The notes under the pieces are model-generated. The model had not been told where the DNA came from and ran no database searches. It saw only the letters and a program-made list of their open reading frames with translations. Positions 1-6,489 of a stretch of 9,333 nt of DNA are shown in pieces; the stretch's first letter is position 1, and each line of letters opens with the position of its first letter. The position numbers and the translations under genes are program-made. This DNA is from an uncultured Porphyromonas sp. (GTDB lineage Bacteria > Bacteroidota > Bacteroidia > Bacteroidales > Porphyromonadaceae): assembly GCA_900546675.1 (NCBI GenBank), contig URDQ01000069.1, forward strand, positions 1-9,333. The letters run 5' to 3'.

Positions 1-31
1 TTGTGACAAGGACCTAAGATACGTTACAAAG

Positions 32-62
32 TATGTTTCCCCCCCCCCCCATTTAACATTTG
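32..62 (+). promoter_or_regulatory. Candidate Bacteroidetes-type promoter with a C12 spacer tract
   Basis: A TATG (32-35) sits 19 bases before AACATTTG (55-62). This is near the Bacteroidetes sigma-ABfr arrangement of TTTG, about 19-20 bases, then TAnnTTTG. Both elements are imperfect: one mismatch in the -33-like element and one in the -7-like element. The spacer contains an uninterrupted run of 12 C (39-50). Transcription would begin around position 69 and give a leader of roughly 165 bases before the ATG at 235. TTTG occurs nowhere else on the plus strand between 1 and 234. The assignment is inferred from spacing and partial matches only. Confidence 0.35.
39..50. repeat. Homopolymer run of 12 C
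   Basis: Twelve consecutive C bases lie upstream of the lipoprotein gene. Long C/G runs are prone to slipped-strand mispairing, and in several bacteria such runs in promoters or early codons cause phase variation. It is the longest homopolymer in the window and lies outside any gene I can support. Confidence 0.95.
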
Positions 63-171
63 GCAACAAGGGCGCAGCTCACTTACAAAGCTCTCACGCA
101 AGCACTTCTCTTGCCACCAGCAGAAGAGAGGGCGGGGCAACAACCACACCACACACATCTCATCACACATC

Positions 172-212
172 ACAAGTGGCGACCTCTCACCGAGAGAGGG
201 GTAGCCACTTGT
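172..212 (+). terminator. Strong imperfect hairpin ahead of the lipoprotein gene (terminator or leader structure)
   Basis: The outer arms ACAAGTGGC (172-180) and GCCACTTGT (204-212) are perfectly complementary over 9 bases. Inside them CCTCTC (183-188) pairs with GAGAGG (194-199) around a five-base loop, with a small asymmetric internal loop between the stems. No strong T run follows (only CGTGTCTTTA), so a classical intrinsic terminator is not certain. It ends 22 bases before the ATG at 235. It could end transcription from the left, or be a 5' UTR structure controlling the lipoprotein message. Confidence 0.5.
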
Positions 213-234
213 CGTGTCTTTACTGTAACCCAAT

Positions 235-1062
235 ATGCTAAAAGAAGATTTATCACCCCACGCTCTATCTATTAGGCCTTTCTTTAAGAAGGCTCAGTTG
301 ATTAACCCGCGAGTTCTACGAACTGCAGGAGTCGCTCTATACACGCTCTCCATGCTCACCCTCACCTCTTGCGATAAGAATCATACAGCAGAGTATGAGC
401 GTATCGACAGATCAGACATCGAGGGGTATGAAGCCTTTGTCAGGGAATACCCATCTAGTATACATGTCTCTGATGCTCAAGAGCGAATCCAAGTAGCCAA
501 AGAGGAGATACGGATACGAGAAGAGGAGGAGCGACGTCAGAGAGAAGAACAGGAGAGGTTGCGGGCAGAAGCCGAGCGTCGTCAAAGAGAAGAGGAGGAG
601 CAGCGAGAGCAACTATATCGAACCTACGGCTCTAACTCTCTCTACAACGGGTCTCAGCCCTACGAAAGCTTTTATGGCAAAAACCATCGCTACTCTAGCG
701 ACGAGCCACATGCAGAGGTGCGTGTAAAAGCCGCCCACAACTCTGACGTCATTGTGATCATTAGGTATAACAATCAGAATGGACGAGTTGCAGGACACAC
801 CTATGTCAGAGCTGGACAGACAGCGACTATCCAGCTCCCTGGGGGGCACCGCTATCAGACATTCTTCTACTATGGTCGTGGTTGGTATCCAGATAAGCCG
901 ATGAAAAACGGGGTCAAGGGAGGCTTCTTAGAAGATGAGGCATACTCTAAAGACGGCTCTACGGCACTACTGCAAGATAATGAAATCCTAAGCTTTAAGC
1001 TGACACCTGTACTGGACGGCAACTTCTCTACCTCTCAAAGCAATGAGAGTGAGATATTCTAG
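235..1062 (+). CDS. Putative lipoprotein with charged coiled coil and conserved-looking C-terminal domain
   Basis: Predicted lipoprotein of 275 residues. A hydrophobic stretch (about residues 31-45) ends in the lipobox-like LTSC, with Cys46 as the lipid-bearing residue. From the ATG the n-region is unusually long. An in-frame TTG at 298 would give a more typical 25-residue signal ending at the same Cys, so the start is uncertain. Residues 56-86 (GYEAFVREYPSS and following) resemble a tetratricopeptide half-repeat as found in BamD-like proteins. Residues 88-127 are a Glu/Arg/Gln-rich coiled coil in which ERRQREE recurs 15 residues apart. Residues 160-275 form a separate Gly- and aromatic-rich beta-type domain with FFYYGRGW and the tail DGNFSTSQSN. 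This resembles C-terminal domains of uncharacterised Bacteroidales proteins that I recall but cannot name. It lies 133 bases upstream of the chaperone operon on the same strand, so co-transcription is plausible. Envelope location is inferred; function is unknown. Confidence 0.8.
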   Translation: MLKEDLSPHALSIRPFFKKAQLINPRVLRTAGVALYTLSMLTLTSCDKNHTAEYERIDRSDIEGYEAFVREYPSSIHVSDAQERIQVAKEEIRIREEEERRQREEQERLRAEAERRQREEEEQREQLYRTYGSNSLYNGSQPYESFYGKNHRYSSDEPHAEVRVKAAHNSDVIVIIRYNNQNGRVAGHTYVRAGQTATIQLPGGHRYQTFFYYGRGWYPDKPMKNGVKGGFLEDEAYSKDGSTALLQDNEILSFKLTPVLDGNFSTSQSNESEIF

Positions 1063-1102
1063 CCACACGGCATCGACACCAAGTACTCCAAACATCATCA
1101 CA

Positions 1103-1165
1103 ATGAAAAAGACTCTTCATTACCTCCTCCTCACAGCCTTATCACTGCCTTGGCTCTGGAGCTAA
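1103..1165 (+). pseudogene. Signal-peptide-like stump of a lost secreted-protein gene
   Basis: An ATG at 1103 opens 20 codons reading MKKTLHYLLLTALSLP and then WLWS, before TAA at 1163-1165. Two lysines followed by a Leu-rich hydrophobic core make a textbook signal peptide with nothing behind it. Reading on in the same frame past the TAA leads directly into the next gene at 1196, so the stump is in frame with it. In a neighbouring frame the DNA just downstream reads AKVGKSYSIS before a stop, which could be the displaced start of a mature protein. The likeliest explanation is a decayed secreted-protein gene. A short leader peptide is an alternative. Confidence 0.4.
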
Positions 1166-1195
1166 GGTTGGCAAGAGTTATTCTATATCCCTAGG

Positions 1196-2911
1196 ATGAA
1201 GCAAGTAAAGCAAAACCCTTATCGACTACTGGGCATCTATGCCAATGCCACGACAAAGGAGCGCTTGGCAAACCAAAGCCGACTGCAAGCCTTCCTAAAG
1301 GTAGGCAAGTCTGTCTCCTTTCCACTTGACCTAACCTCCTACTTAGGAGAGGTCGAGCGCTCTGAGGCTGTCATCGCTACGGCTAATGCCAATCTAACGC
1401 TACCTCAAGATCAGATACGATACGCCCAGTTTTGGTTTGTTAGAGATACCCCTATAGACACCATAGCCTTCAACCATCTCGAGAGTGGCGACCTTGTAAA
1501 GGCTGTGGAGATATGGGAGCAACGGGAGACCCCTTCATCGCTCCAAAACCTCATCATCTGCAACCTCATTAGAGAGGAGTATGCTGAGGCTCTCTCCTAT
1601 GCGGAGAGACTCTATGGGAATCGTGAAGCAGTGAATCACTTCGTAGCACTGATAGCAGGTGACGAGGCGGGGATTGAGTCTGATTACATCGGGTTTGACT
1701 TCCTAGATGCTCTATGTGAGGAGCTAGGAGGGAGTCGGTTATTACCTTTGGTCTCCAACCCTGCTTGGCAAGAGCATCTGAAAGAGCATACCGTGGCACC
1801 TCTCATCTCAGCGATCCAAGAAGCTATTGAGGTAGCACAAAAAGAGCGAAAAGCGAATAACAGCCGTGGAGCTAGCGCAGGCAACACTCTATACAAAAAG
1901 AGCAAATCCCCACTTGCTAAGCTTAAGGAGCTCCTCTCCACTTCCGACACACAATATCAGTTGATAGCCGATAAGTTAGGGCTAGAGATACTACAATGCT
2001 CCATCGACTACTACAACGATGCAGATGATGATATAGAGGCAGCTAGAGAGACGGCCCGCTTGGCAAGATATGCCAGTAGCATCGTCGTTGGCAAGCTGGC
2101 AAAAGATCGATGCCAGGAGAACCTCCAAATCATCGAAAAGAATATCGAGAGTTTGCCACCCGAAGAGGTTGCCGAGGAGGCTAAGGCTATTATGGGTTAC
2201 TTGCAAGAGTTCAACTCACAGCCTAGTAAAATCAATGTTGCAGTAACACTACTCGGGAGCACCCGTCCTCACTTCCAAGCGATCAAGAAGAAGTTGGGAG
2301 CAACTAATACGTTCTACCTCAGACTATCTACTAGAGTCGTCAATAGCGCGCTACAAGACATCATCGAGGAGGTCAACATCGAACAAGAGAAGCTAAAAAC
2401 GCTCGCAGAACAGTCCCCCCTAACTCTACACTCTGCTTTTGGATCAGACATCCTAGCAGATCTTAAAAATATACTGACTAGAGCATGGCGTGCAACGCTC
2501 CTTATGGACTCCTTTGATATGGAAGAGGAGTTCAAGCGAGAAAAATACTCTCCAAATAGATCTACACTCAAAGACATCTGCCAACAACTCCATATAAATA
2601 CGAATATCCTAACTCCCCCATGGGTGACTAGCCCGACACATCAAAGAGCGACCAGCAGCTCAACACCTCGAAGGATGACTAGCACTCCAAAAGAGAAAAA
2701 TGAGGTTAAGGAGTTTTTTACTCGGTTGGGTTGTGCACTTGCTTATGCAGTTGGGTTCATTCTACTGTATTGGTGGGCTATAGCCTTAGTTGCAGTGGTT
2801 CTTTATTTGAAGTTTGAGCCAAAAGGATCTGCTATGTTTGTTTGGATTCTCGTCATAAGTGCGATTATAGGAGCAGTCAAAGGTTGGATTGAATACGATG
2901 ATTCTAAGTAA
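1196..2911 (+). CDS. Membrane-tailed J-like protein lacking the HPD motif
   Basis: This 571-residue protein looks like the J-protein of a divergent Hsp70 system. The N-terminus NPYRLLGIYANATTKE (residues 7-22) has the opening pattern of a J domain. A later helix with LTLPQDQIRYAQFWF (residues 67-81) resembles the closing A..L.DP..R..Y segment. The HPD tripeptide that stimulates Hsp70 ATPase is absent; FLKVGKSVSFPLDL (residues 33-46) occupies the intervening region. Residues 88-150 look like TPR-type helical pairs (AFNHLESGDLVKAVEIWE). The middle (about 240-465) is alpha-helical, followed by a Ser/Thr/Pro-rich linker (470-498). Hydrophobic stretches at 511-539 and 547-563 form a membrane tail, one or two spans plus one. 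With no signal peptide, the J-like end should be cytoplasmic. The stop is 2 bases before the next start, indicating translational coupling. The terminal 200 bases are visibly more AT-rich, as expected for membrane codons. Family membership is fairly clear; a J role is inferred from context. Confidence 0.75.
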   Translation: MKQVKQNPYRLLGIYANATTKERLANQSRLQAFLKVGKSVSFPLDLTSYLGEVERSEAVIATANANLTLPQDQIRYAQFWFVRDTPIDTIAFNHLESGDLVKAVEIWEQRETPSSLQNLIICNLIREEYAEALSYAERLYGNREAVNHFVALIAGDEAGIESDYIGFDFLDALCEELGGSRLLPLVSNPAWQEHLKEHTVAPLISAIQEAIEVAQKERKANNSRGASAGNTLYKKSKSPLAKLKELLSTSDTQYQLIADKLGLEILQCSIDYYNDADDDIEAARETARLARYASSIVVGKLAKDRCQENLQIIEKNIESLPPEEVAEEAKAIMGYLQEFNSQPSKINVAVTLLGSTRPHFQAIKKKLGATNTFYLRLSTRVVNSALQDIIEEVNIEQEKLKTLAEQSPLTLHSAFGSDILADLKNILTRAWRATLLMDSFDMEEEFKREKYSPNRSTLKDICQQLHINTNILTPPWVTSPTHQRATSSSTPRRMTSTPKEKNEVKEFFTRLGCALAYAVGFILLYWWAIALVAVVLYLKFEPKGSAMFVWILVISAIIGAVKGWIEYDDSK

Positions 2912-2913
2912 AT

Positions 2914-3903
2914 ATGAAGCGAAATATACTCTATTATCTAAGCATTGCGATGGGGAGCTTTCTATTGATGAGCTTTGCACCAATCGCAGAGAACTACAAT
3001 AGTGAGAGTTCCACAGAGGCTCAGCGTAATGAGCTGACAAGTGACTCCCTATCTGTCATTACAGAGCTGGCGCATCGATGCACAGCGCTCGAAGCGCAGC
3101 ACGCCAAGCTACGAAGGCAACTAACGACGACTGAAAAGCATGTGACAGACCTTGCGACTCTGTCACAAACTCTACTCAACACTACGACCGCACAGCGGGC
3201 TAGCATAGACAGTTTGAGAGCTGCCTGCAATAGTCTAGGAGTGCAGCTCCAGCAAGACGGAGAGCAGGTGACACAAAAGATGGAGGAGGTAGACCGTAGC
3301 TTGGACAGCAACAAGGCACTCCTACATCAACGCTCTCTGTGGGGTGTTGTAATTGCCATAGTGCTAGTAGGTGTTGTCGTGGGGATCGCCTACTGGCTAG
3401 CCAGAAGGGTGAAGCGTAGTAGCTCTTCTATCGAAGAGATTCGTAAAGCGCAACACGCCGTGGAGGCTGCACAGCAGCGGATGGCAGAGGAGTCTGTCAA
3501 GCTTGACAATCAGTTACTCCAGCTGGTCGAGAAGCAACTAGAGACGACAGCCGCAGGAGTAGCGGGATCTGGAGAGCCTGACCACTCACTAGTCGTCAAG
3601 CTCGCAGATGAGATAGCGCGTATAGAGACAAACCTCTCTAAGATGGACAAGTCTGTCAGGGGTTACAAGCAACTCGTACAGGCTAAGGACCGAATGATAA
3701 ACAATGTACGTGCTAACGGCTACGAGATCATTAGCTTGATAGGACAAGAGTACAACGATGGTATGCAGTTTAAGGCGCGCATGGTGCCAGACGACACGCT
3801 ACCCGAGGGTAAGCGCATCATAACAGGTATGATCAAGATGCTCGTCAACTACAACGGCAAGATGATACAGCCTGCCGAGATAGTGGTAAGTCAAAACATA
3901 TAA
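2914..3903 (+). CDS. Membrane-anchored coiled-coil protein with GrpE-like C-terminal domain
   Basis: This 329-residue protein is a candidate nucleotide-exchange factor for the Hsp70 encoded next. Residues 5-24 are a signal peptide or first membrane span. Residues 35-140 form a probably periplasmic coiled coil rich in Leu, Gln and Ala. A clear transmembrane helix (142-164, LWGVVIAIVLVGVVVGIAYW) is followed by the positive RRVKR, putting the C-terminus in the cytoplasm. A second coiled coil covers about 172-215 and 225-262. The final 65 residues follow the GrpE beta-domain pattern: GYEIISLIGQEYNDGM (269-284), then an Ile after a Gly (G299 and I303), Tyr313, and IQPAEIVVSQ (318-327), comparable with GrpE endings such as I.PA.V.V. 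GrpE also has long paired helices before this domain. Canonical GrpE is soluble and about 190-200 residues, so membrane anchoring is unusual. The gene starts 2 bases after the J-like gene and ends 12 bases before the Hsp70 gene. The GrpE relationship is my reading of motifs, not a confirmed match. Confidence 0.75.
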   Translation: MKRNILYYLSIAMGSFLLMSFAPIAENYNSESSTEAQRNELTSDSLSVITELAHRCTALEAQHAKLRRQLTTTEKHVTDLATLSQTLLNTTTAQRASIDSLRAACNSLGVQLQQDGEQVTQKMEEVDRSLDSNKALLHQRSLWGVVIAIVLVGVVVGIAYWLARRVKRSSSSIEEIRKAQHAVEAAQQRMAEESVKLDNQLLQLVEKQLETTAAGVAGSGEPDHSLVVKLADEIARIETNLSKMDKSVRGYKQLVQAKDRMINNVRANGYEIISLIGQEYNDGMQFKARMVPDDTLPEGKRIITGMIKMLVNYNGKMIQPAEIVVSQNI

Positions 3904-3915
3904 CACGATATAGCT

Positions 3916-6450
3916 ATGGCCAGAATTAAGATTGACTACGGTATAGACTTGGGGACGACAAACTCCGCCATCGCTCGCATGGAGGGTGGCGAGTCTGTCA
4001 TCAAGCAGACCAAGACCTTGATGGATACCCTGCCATCATGTGTCTACTTCTCCAAAAACAAGCGTGGAGAGTGCGCTCTACGCATCGGACTAAAGGCAAA
4101 AGATGCAGTCTATTCAGACGCCATTATGGCACTCAGCAAAGATGAGCCTCCCAAGGAGTTTGGCTACCTAGAGTTCAAGCGGGAGATGGGGTCGGATAAG
4201 CAGTACTCCAACGAGAACATGACAAAAGCTTTCTACACACCAGAAGAGCTATCGGCCGAGGTACTCAAGGAGTTGAAAAGCCTTATCACAGACGAGACAG
4301 TAAATGCGATCGTAATCACAGTTCCGGCCATGTTTACCGCAGTCCAAAAGGACGCAACGATGCGAGCAGCACATCTAGCGGGCTTTAATAAGTGCGTATT
4401 GCTACAAGAGCCTATAGCAGCTTGTATGGCGTATGGGCTATCTAATGAGAAGAAAGACGGCAAGTGGCTAGTCTTCGATTTCGGCGGTGGAACTTTTGAC
4501 GCAGCTCTTGTCAAGGTAGAGGATGGCATCCTCACCGTGTTTGACACTGAGGGAGACAACTACCTAGGAGGCAAGAACCTCGATGAGATTGTAGTGAACG
4601 AGATCTTAATCCCCTCTCTTAAAGAGGAGTATGCACTCGACTCTTACGAGCGTGTACCTTGGAAAAAGAAGGCTTTAGCCGATGCACTCAAGGGACCGGC
4701 CGAGGAGATGCGTATCGCATTGTCCTTTGCAGACAGTACGGACTACTCTACCTATGACCGCAACCTCAACCTCGGGGTAGATGACAATGGAGAGGAGATT
4801 GACCTGGAGATAACCTTGACAAAAGATGAGCTACTCAACGCCATAGAGGGACAATACCATAAGGCCATCGACATCTGCAAAGACCTACTAGCCAGAAACG
4901 GCTTGACAGGAGCAGATCTCACCTCGCTGATCCTAGTAGGAGGGCCTACCTACTCGCCCATCATACGCGAGATGCTCAAGAAGGAGATCACTCCTCACGT
5001 AGACACAAGCATCAACCCGATGACTGCCGTAGCTCGCGGAGCTGCGCTCTTTGCCTCTACAATAGATTCAGAGGTTAATGCCGATGAGGTCAGGCGAGAG
5101 GCCAAGGCGGAGGTGACCTTCCTTGAGGTAGGCTATGAGTCTACTTCTGTTGAAGACTCAGAGTGGGTGACTATCACGATTGATAAGGGTAAGAGTGGTG
5201 CAAACGCCCCATCTGAGCTACTAGTAGAGTTAGAGCGTGCAGATGGAGCTTGGCGCAGTGACAAGACGAGCGTCAATGAAAAGGGAAACATCTTTCAGAC
5301 TTTTCTGCTAGAGGGTGTAGCAAACACCTTCCATATAAACGCTTTCGACCATCAAGGCAACAAGGTAGAGGTCTTTCCCGCAGAATTTACCATTATCCAA
5401 GGTGTCAAGGTCGGAGCAGCTCCACTACCTTACAATATCGGCATCTCGGTCTATAATGACATTAAGAAGCGTGGCGTATTTACCCAAGTCAAGGGCTTGG
5501 AAAAGAATAAGTCACTCCCTGCCGTGGGCGTAGTCCTCGGTCGCAAGACGACACAAGCTTTGCGTCCCGGTGTCGCTGAGGATGTCCTATCTATCCCAGT
5601 CTATCAAGCCGCAGGTCTAGAGGCTGAGGGAAAGACCGCTGCGCTAAACTCCCACATAGCAAACGTAGTCGTCACTGGCGAGGAGGTACAGCAACTTATC
5701 CCCGAGCAGTCTAGTGTGGAGGTCACACTCCACGTAGACTCCTCAGAGATGATGACTATGGAGGTGTACTTCCCCACAGTAGACTTTACGGTGAAGAAAG
5801 AGCTGAACCTCGGCAAGCGTGAGTCTGCGACAGAAGCTATCCAGTGGGTTAAGGATGAGATACATACGGCTGAGCGAGCCCTCTCCGAGCTCAAAGACTC
5901 TGGACTCTCTGTAGATGAACTAGAGAAGGAGCTTAGCTCCGTAAAAGAGCTACTCGCCAATGGACAAGACCCGATGCGCACACTCTCTAATCTGAAAGAG
6001 CTACTCCGTAAGATTGAGAACCTAGAGGATAGCTCCGAGTGGGATCGTATCGAGAAGGAACTACGCAAAGAATTTGAGCGCCTAGAAGTGGCTCAGAGCG
6101 AACTAGGCAACGAAAAGTCTGGAGAGGTCGTCAAAGAGCTACATCGTCAGGTGGACAATGTGATACGCACCCAAGACGTAGCCCTAGGGCGCAGCGTCTT
6201 AGAGCAGGTCGAGCAGCTTTTTGTTCACCTCACGATGGTCTATCAGTGTATGGCCCTCATCAAGCATTGCGAGGCGCGCTTTGACCAGATAGCGTGGCGA
6301 GATAGGTCACGAGCTCGTCAGCTCGTCAACCAAGGCCTCAGCGAGATGAATGACCAGCCCTCTACAGAGCGACTACACCCGATTGCCGTCGCACTCATCG
6401 ACCTGATGCCTAGCGAGGAGGCTACTAATGCTGGTGGACTGCTGAAGTAA
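3916..6450 (+). CDS. Divergent Hsp70 (DnaK-like) chaperone with beta-type insert and long helical tail
   Basis: This 844-residue protein is an Hsp70-family ATPase, about 200 residues longer than DnaK. The nucleotide-binding domain (1-385) is intact: phosphate-1 GIDLGTTNSAIA (9-20), FKRE around Lys88 in the position of DnaK Lys70, VITVPAMFTAVQKDATMRAA (133-152), LLQEPIAACMAYG (162-174), phosphate-2 VFDFGGGTFDAALV (187-200) with Thr193 matching DnaK Thr199, the adenosine motif LILVGGPTYSPIIREML (338-354) and TAVARGAALFA (370-380). A linker-like VTFLEV (400-405) follows. Residues 405-497 form an extra beta-rich, Ig-like segment absent from DnaK. A substrate-binding-like beta domain starts at PLPYNIGISV (503-512) and includes LPAVGVVLGRKTTQ and IPVYQ (560-564). 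The last 200 residues (635-835) are Glu/Lys/Leu-rich helices, longer than and different from the DnaK lid. There is no C-terminal EEVD-type or DnaK acidic tail. It is probably cytosolic and recruited to the membrane by its two upstream neighbours. This is a specialised paralogue, not the housekeeping dnaK. Confidence 0.92.
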   Translation: MARIKIDYGIDLGTTNSAIARMEGGESVIKQTKTLMDTLPSCVYFSKNKRGECALRIGLKAKDAVYSDAIMALSKDEPPKEFGYLEFKREMGSDKQYSNENMTKAFYTPEELSAEVLKELKSLITDETVNAIVITVPAMFTAVQKDATMRAAHLAGFNKCVLLQEPIAACMAYGLSNEKKDGKWLVFDFGGGTFDAALVKVEDGILTVFDTEGDNYLGGKNLDEIVVNEILIPSLKEEYALDSYERVPWKKKALADALKGPAEEMRIALSFADSTDYSTYDRNLNLGVDDNGEEIDLEITLTKDELLNAIEGQYHKAIDICKDLLARNGLTGADLTSLILVGGPTYSPIIREMLKKEITPHVDTSINPMTAVARGAALFASTIDSEVNADEVRREAKAEVTFLEVGYESTSVEDSEWVTITIDKGKSGANAPSELLVELERADGAWRSDKTSVNEKGNIFQTFLLEGVANTFHINAFDHQGNKVEVFPAEFTIIQGVKVGAAPLPYNIGISVYNDIKKRGVFTQVKGLEKNKSLPAVGVVLGRKTTQALRPGVAEDVLSIPVYQAAGLEAEGKTAALNSHIANVVVTGEEVQQLIPEQSSVEVTLHVDSSEMMTMEVYFPTVDFTVKKELNLGKRESATEAIQWVKDEIHTAERALSELKDSGLSVDELEKELSSVKELLANGQDPMRTLSNLKELLRKIENLEDSSEWDRIEKELRKEFERLEVAQSELGNEKSGEVVKELHRQVDNVIRTQDVALGRSVLEQVEQLFVHLTMVYQCMALIKHCEARFDQIAWRDRSRARQLVNQGLSEMNDQPSTERLHPIAVALIDLMPSEEATNAGGLLK

Positions 6451-6489
6451 AGCGTCCCGAAGCCTAACCCTTAGTGACAAAAGAGTATT

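Noticed and set aside
142..176. A/C-rich repeats (CACACATC-like units) as a tandem array or CRISPR
   Set aside because: The units are short, irregular and without spacers. They are better described as simple-sequence bias in a leader.
24..233. A minus-strand 69-codon frame containing the G run
   Set aside because: It has no recognisable domain, and its last codons are formed by the homopolymer. Nothing supports translation.
60..275. A 71-codon plus-strand open frame beginning with TTG in the leader
   Set aside because: It overlaps the leader hairpin and the lipoprotein start, uses a TTG start and has a low-complexity composition unlike a protein. It is more likely a chance frame.
5604..6068. 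A 154-codon minus-strand frame opposite the Hsp70 gene
   Set aside because: Its extreme Ser content is the mirror of Glu- and Leu-rich coding in the Hsp70 helical tail. It is a shadow frame.
3916..6450. Assignment as the housekeeping dnaK
   Set aside because: It is about 200 residues too long, with an inserted beta segment, a different C-terminus and non-canonical partners.
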